DNA from: Cephalothrix spiralis
Taxonomy: Eukaryota; Nemertea; Palaeonemertea; Archinemertea; Cephalotrichidae
Length of the DNA: 10,070 nucleotides
NCBI GenBank assembly: GCA_032353305.1
Contig: JAUCNG010422576.1
Span: 1 to 10,070, forward strand
Direction of reading: 5' to 3'
The notes beneath the pieces are model-generated. The model did no database searches and was not told where the DNA came from. It saw only the letters and a list, made by a program, of their open reading frames with translations. The position numbers and the translations under genes are program-made. Shown here piece by piece: positions 1 to 7,123 of the stretch (the stretch's first letter is position 1; every line of letters begins with the position of its first letter).

Positions 1-182
1 TCATGTAATTTCCGACCATATAATTTTAAAATATAAATTTTCCGGAAACCTTAAAATGTAATTATTAAAATCCACTTAGTTTTAATAACAATTTAAATTT
101 CTGTTATATCACTATTCTCTCAATTTGCATGTTTGTGGACTTGATGTTTGATAACCAACGTTTGTTGTTCTCTTTTCAATAG
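1..182. other. AT-rich non-coding, possible intron end
   Basis: This stretch is very AT-rich and holds no convincing reading frame. Its last 20 bases are a pyrimidine-rich tract (TTGTTCTCTTTTCAATAG) that ends in AG at 181-182. This has the form of a eukaryotic 3' splice site, so the segment may be the end of an intron that serves the candidate exon at 183-369. That reading is an inference, and the matching upstream exon would lie outside the window. Confidence 0.4.
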
Positions 183-369
183 CGAATCTTATGTGTTTCG
201 TGGAGCAACCGACGAACAAATTTGCGGAACGGTGTTGCTAGCAGAAATACTGGTAGTTCAATGCAGATTTTTATTAGGTTTGACTTTTTCAACGCCTACA
301 ACCTGGTATATAACTGAAAAATTCTTCGAAGAGTCTATTGCTGGGGTACTCGATGCATTGGGGGTATAG
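183..369 (+). CDS. Possible terminal exon, weakly cyclin-box-like
   Basis: The open stretch starts directly after a good splice-acceptor sequence and runs 61 codons from a GAA at 184 to a TAG at 367-369. Base 183 would be the last base of a codon split by the intron. The composition looks more protein-like than its surroundings. In the translation, a YVF near residues 3-5, VLLAE at 17-21, and LTFSTPT at 33-39 followed by aromatic and hydrophobic residues (WYI, KFF) match the order of features in the cyclin box of A/B-type cyclins. There the order is F/Y-V-F/Y, then VLxME, then FDLxxPT and a hydrophobic helix. About one and three extra residues are needed to line them up, so this is a faint resemblance recalled from the family, not an alignment. 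It could be a real last exon of a diverged cyclin-like gene, a decayed copy, or chance. An AATAAA lies at 704-709, about 335 bases past the stop. Confidence 0.25.
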
Positions 370-978
370 CGGGGAAACCCCCGATGATATATATTCAAGA
401 AAGCATGCAAATTACTATTTCCAAGAACATTTATCTATAGCAGACAACTACCTTGAACTACAATTGAACTCAAAAAACAACCGTAAAACCTAATTAACTA
501 TATCTTATGTTCAAATGATTTAATTGTATGCTTTGGGAGGTCTGCAAACATATCATATACTACTATTTAAATCAGTATAGCGGTAGATAAAAGGTCTGTC
601 GGTATATTGTCCTAGTTTTGATCCACTGAATTAATGACACAATCAGTTTTTAAGGGCATAGTCCTTTACGTAGGACATGTTTATAATTACGAGGCCTAAT
701 CTGAATAAATCGTCCATATCATAACATACTTCCATGGAGCCGGCCAGAGCAAGTGGAGAGGCAAACCCTCTAGTTGGGGAGGGTTGGTATCCTCCATAGT
801 TTTGATCCTAAAATGAACATTTTGTTAGGGTTCATCTGAAAACTGGCCTGAGGAGCACTGAGGCAAGAACATGTCTCCAACCTCCCCAATCGCAAACATT
901 ACTTCAACACCGATGGTGCCATTGGTGCGTCGCAAAGTGGCAAAACATTTCTTGGGAATTTTTTTTGTTTCTTTCGAT
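370..978. other. Non-coding, with a less AT-rich patch
   Basis: No gene is supported here. Small structures are visible: GTCCT/AGGAC arms at 661-676 around TTACGT; an AACCCT/AGGGTT stem at 764-769 and 780-785; and CACC-GAT-GGTG near 908-918. The 12-base string TAGTTTTGATCC occurs at 613-624 and again at 797-808. From about 731 to 950 the sequence is noticeably richer in G+C than its surroundings. On the minus strand it is open from 1055 down to a stop at 825. The translation of about 825-960 looks protein-like (for example FAIGEVGDMFLPQC), but I recognise no family. It may be a fragment of an old mobile element or of a gene. Confidence 0.4.
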
Positions 979-1518
979 GAGTGTTTGCAATATATGGGTA
1001 TTCCGCGCGAGGGAACAGCGAATCTACTGCTCAATGCTATTCTATCGAGTGACATACTCCCTAATATTCATAATATTCATGATTTTTGTCTTATTTTATA
1101 CTCCGCGATGGAGATTTGAGTGTATGCACTACATGGGTATTCCGCGCGAGGGAACATCGTATCTACTGCTCAATGCTGTTCTATCGAGTGGCATACTCCC
1201 CAATATTCATGATTTTTGTCTTATTTTATACTCCGCGATGGAAATGTGAGTGTATGCACTATGTACATGGGTATTCCTCGCGAGGGAACAGCGTATCTAC
1301 TACTCAATGCTGTTCTATCGAGTTGCATACTCCCCAATATTCAGCATATTTATGAGATTATGGTCTGATTTACTCCGCGACGGAGATGTGAGTGTATGCA
1401 ATATATGGGTATTCCGCGCGAGGGAACAGCGTATAATCTACTGCTCAATGCTGTTCTACCGAGTGACATACTCCATAATATTCATGATTTCTGTCTGATT
1501 TACTACGCGATGGAGATT
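979..1518 (+). repeat. Four-copy tandem repeat, 130-142 bp unit
   Basis: Four contiguous copies can be read at about 979-1117, 1118-1247, 1248-1389 and 1390-1518. Every copy carries GAGTGT(A/T)TGCA, then ATGGGTATTCC with a CGCGAGGGAAC core (the ATGGGT starts are at 994, 1133, 1267 and 1405). TACTGCTCAATGCT, GTTCTATCGAGT, CATACTCC and AATATTCATGATTT follow, and the copy closes with a CTCCGCGATGGAGAT-like string. Differences are single bases plus short insertions: ATGT in copy 3, AA in copy 4, and a duplicated AATATTCAT in copy 1. Each unit holds two short imperfect palindromes, TTCCGCGCGAGGGAA and CTCCGCGATGGAG. Unit spacings of 139, 130 and 142 bases are not all multiples of three, so no frame runs through the array. 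The repeat units are not recognised as a named satellite. Confidence 0.95.
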
Positions 1519-2149
1519 TTTTACCTATTCAGTGCTAGTAGGAGTGTTTATGCTCTGCTTACTATCCTGTAATAGAATTATTCATCCCTGGCGACTCATC
1601 CACTCCTTACGTTTCAAGTTATCTTAATTCAATTCCCAGAGGGATTCAACACAAATCCCTAAATATGTTTAAAGGACAGTCATCGGGATTCAGGAAATCT
1701 ATGTCAGTCATCGGCATTTTTACGACAAAGTCCACAATCGCTTATGTGTCATATGATGAAGTGCCTAAGAGCCTCTTGACTTAATTGCTTCAAGCACATG
1801 CAAGTACTCTCACAGGAAATATTGAAAATGATATGAAGTGGAATTATATCATCAAAATGATCATCATTGCGAATTAATCGGATCGCGGAAAAAGTGATCG
1901 GTGGCAAGTTTTTTCTTGGATTCAACTTACACAACAAAGAACCCGGGGCCACTCGATGTTTAAGAGTAGCCGGGAGGCGGCTCCCGTGCTGACTAAAACC
2001 CGAATAAGCGGCATGTCCCTTAGGGTCAATCATGAGTTCGGTCGGCCAGAGTTGATATGAAGATATAGGGCGCTATATAACTATTTCATGACTATGATCA
2101 ATTATCGAGTCAACTATGATACATCTCATAAAGTCCGTAGAATAGCATT
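1519..2149. other. Unassigned sequence with a GC-rich hairpin
   Basis: No gene is supported. The string CAGTCATCGG occurs twice close together near 1677 and 1707. From about 1860 to 2050 the G+C content rises. The clearest structure there is CGGGAG-GCGG-CTCCCG at 1971-1986, a perfect 6 bp stem with a 4-base loop, and flanking AGC and GCT can extend it past a one-base bulge. A 94-codon minus-strand open frame crosses this stretch (1749-2033), but it shows no recognisable motif. I treat it as chance or as an unknown repeat remnant. Confidence 0.4.
1971..1986. repeat. GC-rich hairpin, 6 bp stem
   Basis: CGGGAG, loop GCGG, CTCCCG form a perfect inverted repeat in an otherwise AT-rich region. AGC on the left and GCT on the right can lengthen the stem if one T is bulged out. 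No T-run follows, and the setting is eukaryotic, so there is no reason to call it a terminator. It may be a surviving structured piece of an old repeat. Confidence 0.8.
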
Positions 2150-2404
2150 TTTTTAGTGCAGCCCGGTCTCAATGACATCTTCAGTCTCCTACGCCCGTCT
2201 GGACCTGTGTGCGGGTTTACCTCGAAAGGAGGGAGCTTCCCAGTTGCGGCACGACCCACCACACGTATCTTAACTGACAGTGCATCCTAGGAAGCAATGT
2301 GAGCTGGAGAACTTGCCCAAAGTTCTTCAAGATGGAAAGTGGTGGGAGAACGCCTGGGACTCGAGCCCGGGACCGCCGGATTACTACTTCGACGTCCTCA
2401 CCAC
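2150..2404 (-). mobile_element. Probable tRNA-related SINE (minus strand)
   Basis: Read on the minus strand from 2404, the sequence starts GTGGTGAGGACGTCG, like the D-loop of tRNAs such as tRNA-Glu. About 15 bases on it reaches GGTCCCGGGCTCGAGTCCC, which matches a T-arm and the internal pol III B box with one deviation (GCTCGAGTC against GWTCRANNC). TGGTGAGGACG fits the A-box consensus with one mismatch. A genuine 5' acceptor arm and a clean anticodon arm are lacking, so this is not a functional tRNA gene. A body of about 190 bases follows. Its end, CTGAAGATGTCATTGAGACC near 2170-2190, has the style of LINE-derived SINE tails. After CTGCACT comes a run of seven A's at about 2150-2156. No target-site duplication was found. 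The boundaries are therefore approximate, and the SINE call is an inference from the tRNA-like head, body and A-rich tail. Confidence 0.5.
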
Positions 2405-2671
2405 AATACAAACGAGGTGAAAACTGTGACTGCCCTTAACGAGCTGGTAAACTTGTTATTCAATCAGTGCAGATATACCCTATACGATCCTCGTCCAGCT
2501 TCACATTTGGTATTAAGAGGAGGACCCGAAGGATTTGTTTCCAAGTGATATATCAGTCTGACCCGGACACATGACAATTACTGCTGGCTAATAACAGTAA
2601 ACTTCTAATTCTAGTAGAACTGATAAATCAAAAAGAGAATGGTTTTTATATAAAAAATAGCTATAAGATTG
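2405..2671. other. Possible coding relic then AT-rich sequence
   Basis: From about 2405 to 2546 the plus strand is open and reads like protein (ALNELVNLLFNQCRYTLYD, then PRPASHLVLRGGPEGF), ending at the TGA at 2546-2548. No start codon or good splice acceptor lies nearby. The frame runs back into the SINE-like element, so it is not a defensible gene. A GTGATA at about 2544 could act as a weak splice donor. I do not recognise the family. From about 2580 onward the sequence is AT-rich with no visible structure. Confidence 0.3.
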
Positions 2672-2782
2672 TTAAATATCTATTATTCAGGTCCAACTTT
2701 TGCTTGACACAACGCCCCCTCAAAGAGAAATGATAAATATATATTATGCAGGTCCAACTTAACACCCACTCTAAGAAAAATG
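2672..2782 (+). repeat. Two-copy 61 bp tandem duplication
   Basis: Copy 1 (2672-2732) and copy 2 (2733-2782) share AAATAT at 2674 and 2735, then ATTAT(T/G)CAGGTCCAACTT, and both end in AAGA(G/A)AAATG or a close variant. The offset is 61 bases. Copy 2 is about 11 bases shorter in its middle. The two are diverged enough to be an old local duplication. Confidence 0.8.
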
Positions 2783-3239
2783 CGTTGTTCTCTTACATCA
2801 GTAGCAGAGGTCTAAACGATGTTCTCATGCACCTCATTATAGTCCTTGGTGATGTCGATTTGCCGATCACTTCCTGGGACCGGAAACCCCTTTTGGCCCT
2901 CATTTATAAAAGTACTATAATATGATTTCGTAGCCTGTATAATTATTATTGAGTATACAACAAGTAATATACGGTGGAATCTAATAGATGCGATAGAAAA
3001 TAGTATTTTGAGTTGTTTTCTTATATTTCTGTAACGGATCACTGCCGGAGGTTATGATGTTTTTTATCAAAGTTTGGCTACTTATATGAATTCCTTCTTA
3101 ATTATTTGCTGATAAAAAGATTTATGTTCACAGGTAGCCTGTACATGTATAATACAAAAACTTGTTTATACTTTTAAAGTATCATGGTTGTTGGAGAGAA
3201 AAGTGATAATTTTTCCATTTTCCCCCAAAAGTTAAAAAT
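2783..3239. other. AT-rich sequence, no gene seen
   Basis: I find no supported gene here. A minus-strand open frame of 76 codons (2812-3042) has no recognisable motif. Near the right end TTCCATTTTCCCCC and AAAAATGGGGA form a loose inverted pair, immediately beside the inverted repeat copy that starts at 3240. Confidence 0.4.
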
Positions 3240-3306
3240 GGGGAGTATGAAACATGATAGAACAGCCTGGAAAAACGTATAAGCTCTTCCCTCGCGCGGA
3301 ATACCC
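3240..3306 (-). repeat. Isolated inverted copy of the tandem-repeat core
   Basis: Read on the minus strand, this 67-base segment starts with GGGTATTCCGCGCGAGGGAA, identical over 20 bases to the core of the array at 979-1518. It then has AGC(T)TAT, a diverged block of about 12 bases, the shared GCTGTTCTATC, and finally CATACTCCCC. All blocks sit at the same spacing as in the array, and by eye about four-fifths of positions agree. The flanking parts of the array unit (AATATTCATGATTT and the CTCCGCGATGGAG palindrome) are absent. In the shared frame both copies read GIPREG, then AY, then AVLS, then ILP. The differences in the middle keep a hydrophobic character. A stop codon lies two codons upstream on the minus strand. 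It is therefore a dispersed member of the same repeat family, possibly once coding. Confidence 0.85.
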
Positions 3307-3601
3307 CCTTTTTAGAACAAAAAGCGGAAGCTCATCAAAATAATGGAAAATTTTGGAATTTCAGATACAAGACTGAAGAGTTCACAATCCTCTTGAAAAC
3401 CCAACTAAAGTCCAATGTTCAAAAATTAATGATCCGCATTCGAAGAAAACTAGACATGTTATTCGGTCAAATGTCATCAAAATACTTATTTTGACCATTG
3501 ACCAATCTAACACGTCTAATCAATTCAAAATATAAAGTAATAAATTAATCAAGGGTCAAAAATTCTGGCCCTTTAAGATATATAACATTAACTTGTAGGC
3601 G

Positions 3602-3616
3602 TAATGATTATCATTA
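3602..3616. repeat. Short palindrome
   Basis: TAATGAT and ATCATTA are perfect inverted arms around a single T. In such AT-rich sequence a 7 bp palindrome may be chance. Confidence 0.6.
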
Positions 3617-3700
3617 GAGACAAAATTGTTCACTTAAAAAATTCAAGACCTCGGGCTTATTTTATTTCGATATCAGGGTGACGTAATTAGAACCATTTCC

Positions 3701-3721
3701 GTTAATTTGTGCCAAATTAAC
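3701..3721. repeat. Perfect 9 bp hairpin
   Basis: GTTAATTTG, loop TGC, CAAATTAAC form a perfect 9 bp stem with a 3-base loop. It lies directly beside the 23 bp duplication. Its role is unknown. Confidence 0.8.
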
Positions 3722-3722
3722 C

Positions 3723-3766
3723 TCAGTGCTCCAATCATGATAGCATCAGTGCACTCCAATCATCAC
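3723..3766 (+). repeat. Two-copy 23 bp tandem duplication
   Basis: TCAGTGCTCCAATCAT at 3723 is repeated as TCAGTGCACTCCAATCAT at 3746, an offset of 23 bases, with a 2-base insertion in the second copy. This is a local duplication beside a hairpin. Confidence 0.8.
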
Positions 3767-3936
3767 AGTAACATAATTAACATATTTTTGCTTCATTATG
3801 AATTTATTGACAATGAATAATGGTGAGTAATGAAATTATAAATGCATCCAGAAGAATCTTTAGCAGAACAAAATGTAAAGATTGTCCTATTTCATTCCGA
3901 AAAAATTGCAATTTTAAAATCTACCTGAATCTGAAA

Positions 3937-3938
3937 TA
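3937..3938. other. Left TA target-site duplication
   Basis: TA immediately precedes CAGGGTGTCC and matches the TA after the right terminal repeat at 4419-4420, as expected for Tc1/mariner insertion. Confidence 0.7.
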
Positions 3939-3972
3939 CAGGGTGTCCCAATACTATGGAAAAACAACCAGA

Positions 3973-3980
3973 TGACGTCA
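3973..3980. promoter_or_regulatory. CRE-type palindrome in left TIR
   Basis: TGACGTCA is the perfect 8 bp binding palindrome of CREB/ATF-type bZIP factors. It is present in both terminal inverted repeats of the MITE. Whether it binds anything here is unknown. It may simply be part of the transposase recognition sequence. Confidence 0.35.
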
Positions 3981-4377
3981 TATTATGAATTGACCATATC
4001 GCTCGTGGTCTTGTCTTTCAAATGGAATAAATTTTATTCAAATCTGTCAAACAACAAATGAGCTACATCAATTTCCCCAAAGGAGCAAAAAGTTAAATTT
4101 CCCCAATTAATGAACGTCCTTTCTCGAAAATGTGATTTTTAAAACTTCTTCTTCAATTTACTACTTACAAAAAAAAATAAAAAATTTAAATGCACTTAAA
4201 ATATTCAAGATTCTCGATTTAGTATGGGATTTAGGGTGGGGAAAATGAAACATGTTATTTGGGAGAATCATCTTAGCTCCCTTAGTTATGAACCGATATG
4301 CACCAAATCTGTTTTATTCGGGAGAGAAGACCATGTTCTCAAATGAGAATTTTTGTAATATTAAAATATTCATAATA

Positions 4378-4385
4378 TGACGTCA
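4378..4385. promoter_or_regulatory. CRE-type palindrome in right TIR
   Basis: This is the second TGACGTCA, at the mirror position in the right terminal repeat. Both copies remain intact although the TIRs differ at several other bases. Confidence 0.35.
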
Positions 4386-4418
4386 TCTGGCTGTTTTTCA
4401 TAATATTGGCACACATTG

Positions 4419-4420
4419 TA
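4419..4420. other. Right TA target-site duplication
   Basis: TA immediately follows the right terminal inverted repeat (ending CACATTG) and is the partner of the TA at 3937-3938. Confidence 0.7.
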
Positions 4421-6050
4421 TATCTAAGACTGCCTAAGAAGATGCCCTGTGGCACACCAGTTTACTGTCAAAATGCCTTTTACTCGTTCATATGTGACAA
4501 AATGACAATAATTCCAAGTTGTCTTTTAACGCCAATAAGGAATACAGCAGGAGTTATTTCGAGGAATCAAAAATGTTTTATTTTCGGTTTATGTCCCATG
4601 ACAAAACACAGCATGTATTGTTGTCAATGTAAAATATTTTAAGAATTTTAACACATTGACACAGTTCAGAGACAAGTGAAGGTTTTAACTTTTACGTCTT
4701 CATACCTTTGTATATATACCGTAAAAAATAGAACAATTTGAGACAGATCCAGGGTACTGACTTGCGAATACTTGTACCTGCTTGTACGTATATTCTTTGG
4801 TCATATCGACCTCAAATACAGAATTCACTCAATTAAAATCACCCCATTAAAAAAATATACCTAGATCCCACTGTGCGATATACTGACTGATTTTTGGATT
4901 GAAGTGTCATGGAAGATGAAATAAAATAAACCACGGATAATTACGTTTTTGAACTTTCAAAGACTGAAGCAATCTAGTTGACCATAGGATGCAAAATTTG
5001 TGTTTTTTCCTGAATAATGCCAAATTATCTCCGGAAGGGAGAATTAAAATCCACAATTTTAATTTAGATTTTTAAATTTATTTTACACAATTTTGAGGTA
5101 GATTAGGGTTGAAGATAAATAGAGTTTAAGTTCGAAACGACACCTTTAATTTTAAAAAAATTTCCTCTAGAGGGCCTTAATATCTCTGGACCTACATTGA
5201 AAATGACTTTTTTAGAAGTTATCTATTTTAATAATCTAAAATCGAAGTAATTTTTACCTCTTCTTCTTCTATAGGGCGTCATATGACTTCTCGAATAGAC
5301 CAGTGTCCGACAGCAAAATTCTTAATATGCTTAGAATACCCTTAAAAACACACTTATTTTGTTGACATTTTATTCACAAATTATTGTGTTTTCGGTATTG
5401 AATTGAAAATAGTTTGGCCAACAAGTTCAAGTAATTATTATGGTAAGACGATATGTATTTTAGCATTTTAGACTGAATTGTATGCTAACCTGGACAGTTC
5501 AATAAGGAAAAATCTATCGTATCTAATATCAATGTTAGTAAAGATCATTATTATGTTAAGAAATAAGATTTAAAATATATCCAAGGGCAAAATTCAATTT
5601 GAATTTATCGACGACCACCAAAAGAACTTTCAAGTGTCATCTGTCGTGTCATGAATCATGATCCTAACCCAATGCAATATCAATATTTTTAAACCTAAAC
5701 ACTAAACCTAAAACCATGTAAATCAATGTTTCTATGCTGTACTTATAGCTAATGATAAGACAATGTTCAGGAAAATTGGGAAAGGCATGGTCATTCGATT
5801 TCTGGCAGAATAACCTATGAAGTATCAAAGCTTTGACGAAAATATGGATTTTATCGATCAAAAACTGATCTGATCATGTCAGCAAGACAGGTTTGTCTCA
5901 AAGCAAGTCCATAACAAGACAAAGTAAGCAAAGACAGTTTAAACAGTAGCAAAACATTATGTGAAATGTACAGCTAAAATTAATGTTGCAGGACTGGGTC
6001 ACAAAAAACATTTCGGTAAAACAGTGATACTTCCAGTTTCGAAAAAAAAT
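4421..6050. other. 1.6 kb AT-rich sequence, no gene seen
   Basis: I find no supported gene or clear repeat here. A 78-codon plus-strand frame ending at 4642 and a 65-codon minus-strand frame at 5664-5861 show no convincing motif. Small points are a CTTCTTCTTCT run near 5262-5272, AGACA-GGTT-TGTCT at about 5885-5898, and an octamer GTTTAAAC near 5938. The sequence has the texture of an intron or intergenic DNA. Confidence 0.4.
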
Positions 6051-6237
6051 TTAAATTCTTAAAAAATTTGAAAGAAAAATCCTTTAATTACTATTTTAAA
6101 GTAATTAAAGGATTTTTCTTCAATTTTATAAGAATTTAAGGTTAAGAATTTTTTGAAAGAAAAATCTTTTAATTACTTTTCAGTAATTAATTAAAGGATT
6201 TTCTTCAACTTTTTTAAGAATTTAAGGTTAAGAATTT
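6051..6237. repeat. Twin tandem hairpins (86 bp period)
   Basis: Unit A (6051-6139) is a hairpin. Its arm 6072-6092 is perfectly complementary to 6100-6120 (21 bp, loop ATTTTAA). The pairing resumes outside a small bulge, with TTAAATTCTTA against TAAGAATTTAA at the base. Unit B repeats it 85-86 bases later: GAAAGAAAAATCTTTTAATTACT at 6155-6177 pairs with 6182-6206 around loop TTTC, with AATT inserted in the right arm. AAGAATTTAAGGTTAAGAA follows each unit (6130 and 6216), showing that the pair arose by tandem duplication. The sequence is almost pure A+T outside the CC/GG pair. It may be a duplicated small foldback element. No protein is encoded. Confidence 0.93.
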
Positions 6238-6741
6238 TAAAGTCAACTTTCGAATATTTAGATTTTACCTTTTCAGCTTTCAACCTCAACTTTCACTCTA
6301 ACCTTCAGTTTATGTCATATATCAGTTTGATCACGAATCTTAACTTTGATTCCGACCCTCGGGGTGGTCGATATTAATTTTTTTCTTGATAAAAAATGAG
6401 ATAGGTATGTAATTTATACCCGATGATAACCTTCTATTTACATCATCCTAGCATTGGAATGGCAGAATCTTACAGATGTCTAATAATCTGGAATCTATTG
6501 CCATAACAGAAGAGGTATTTTGATGAAAATCTGGAAACTGTATAAATCTGACTAAAAATATAATTATCATTTTTTTACAAGTCTGGCTTTGGTCATAACC
6601 TATAACAGAAAAGAGCTCAGTAACCCACTTAATGGCCTAGAGTTCTAGACTACAGGAAAGATATGATATGATATCAAATTCAATGATAAAACCGCAGAAA
6701 ATATGGATTTCTAGGAAATGCGTAAAAACACTTGAAATGCC

Positions 6742-6759
6742 TATCTTTAAAAAAAGATA
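6742..6759. repeat. Short AT hairpin
   Basis: TATCTTT and AAAGATA form a perfect 7 bp stem around AAAA. It may be chance in AT-rich DNA. Confidence 0.6.
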
Positions 6760-7123
6760 AAGTTCTATTTTTGTCTCGCATCGAGTTGGTGGCAAGTGCC
6801 CAATCATCTTCCAATATAATGGAATCACGATATAAAGAAAATACCGGACATACACCCGAATACAGTTCACAATTGAACATCCTTATGTCAGTAACTGATC
6901 AGCCTAAATTGTAATTTAGTTTATACTATGCAATATAAGATATGAATCTAAATAATGATATTTATTTAAAACACATATGTACTTATAGCTTTGATGAAGA
7001 ATTTTGCAAAAATCTCGCAAAAGTGCCTCATTTTGACATCTAGGGTTAAATATAACAGTTTTTTTCGACCAAAATATACGATCTTCAATACGATATTTAA
7101 GTTCAAAATGTTGAGGACAAAAA

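Larger units (their letters stand above)
3307..3936. other. AT-rich sequence with short stems
   Basis: No gene is supported. Visible structures are AAGGG/CCCTT arms at about 3551-3573, a TAATGAT-T-ATCATTA palindrome at 3602-3616, and the perfect hairpin and 23 bp duplication listed separately at 3701-3766. Confidence 0.4.
3939..4418. mobile_element. TA-flanked mariner-like MITE, near full palindrome
   Basis: The element starts CAGGGTGTCCCAATAC at 3939 and ends in the inverted partner at 4418. TA lies on both sides (3937-3938 and 4419-4420), which is the target-site duplication of Tc1/mariner-type elements. The terminal inverted repeats are about 53 bases (to 3990 on the left, from 4368 on the right) with roughly five mismatches and one indel. 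Both contain CCAGATGACGTCATATTATG. The inverted similarity goes on inwards: TGGTCTT, GAGCTA followed by AT and TT, and TTTCCCCA occur in matching order on opposite strands toward a centre near 4179. There is no open frame long enough for a transposase, so it is a non-autonomous copy. The family would need a repeat-library match. Confidence 0.88.

Noticed and set aside
601-808. TAGTTTTGATCC direct repeat at 613 and 797
   Set aside because: Only 12 bases are identical and there is no matching structure around them.
965-1498. Overlapping open frames of 82-94 codons across the tandem array, each with IPREG-like repeats
   Set aside because: They are products of the repeat itself. Unit lengths change the frame from copy to copy, so no single protein runs through the array. 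Any coding origin would predate the tandem duplication.
979-1518. CRISPR-like array
   Set aside because: The copies are contiguous and similar over their whole 130-142 bases. There are no short identical repeats with unique spacers, and no cas genes.
1749-2033. 94-codon minus-strand frame
   Set aside because: No domain, no start context or splice sites, and only part of it has coding-like composition.
2339-2404. Functional tRNA gene on the minus strand
   Set aside because: The D-loop and T-arm resemble a tRNA, but the 5' acceptor arm and a paired anticodon stem are not there. A SINE head fits better.
4236-4257. Similarity between the MITE interior (GGGGAAAATGAAACATG) and the edge of the lone repeat copy (GGGGAGTATGAAACATG)
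   Set aside because: The match covers only about 20 bases of low-complexity sequence and the flanks do not continue it.
4406-4642. 78-codon frame containing CGTPVY, reminiscent of a protein-kinase activation loop
   Set aside because: The match is six residues, no kinase motifs surround it, the frame begins inside the MITE, and its remainder is cysteine-rich without pattern.
5691-5716. AACCTAAA words that could be an interstitial insect telomere repeat (CCTAA)
   Set aside because: There are only two separated copies with no regular 5-base period.
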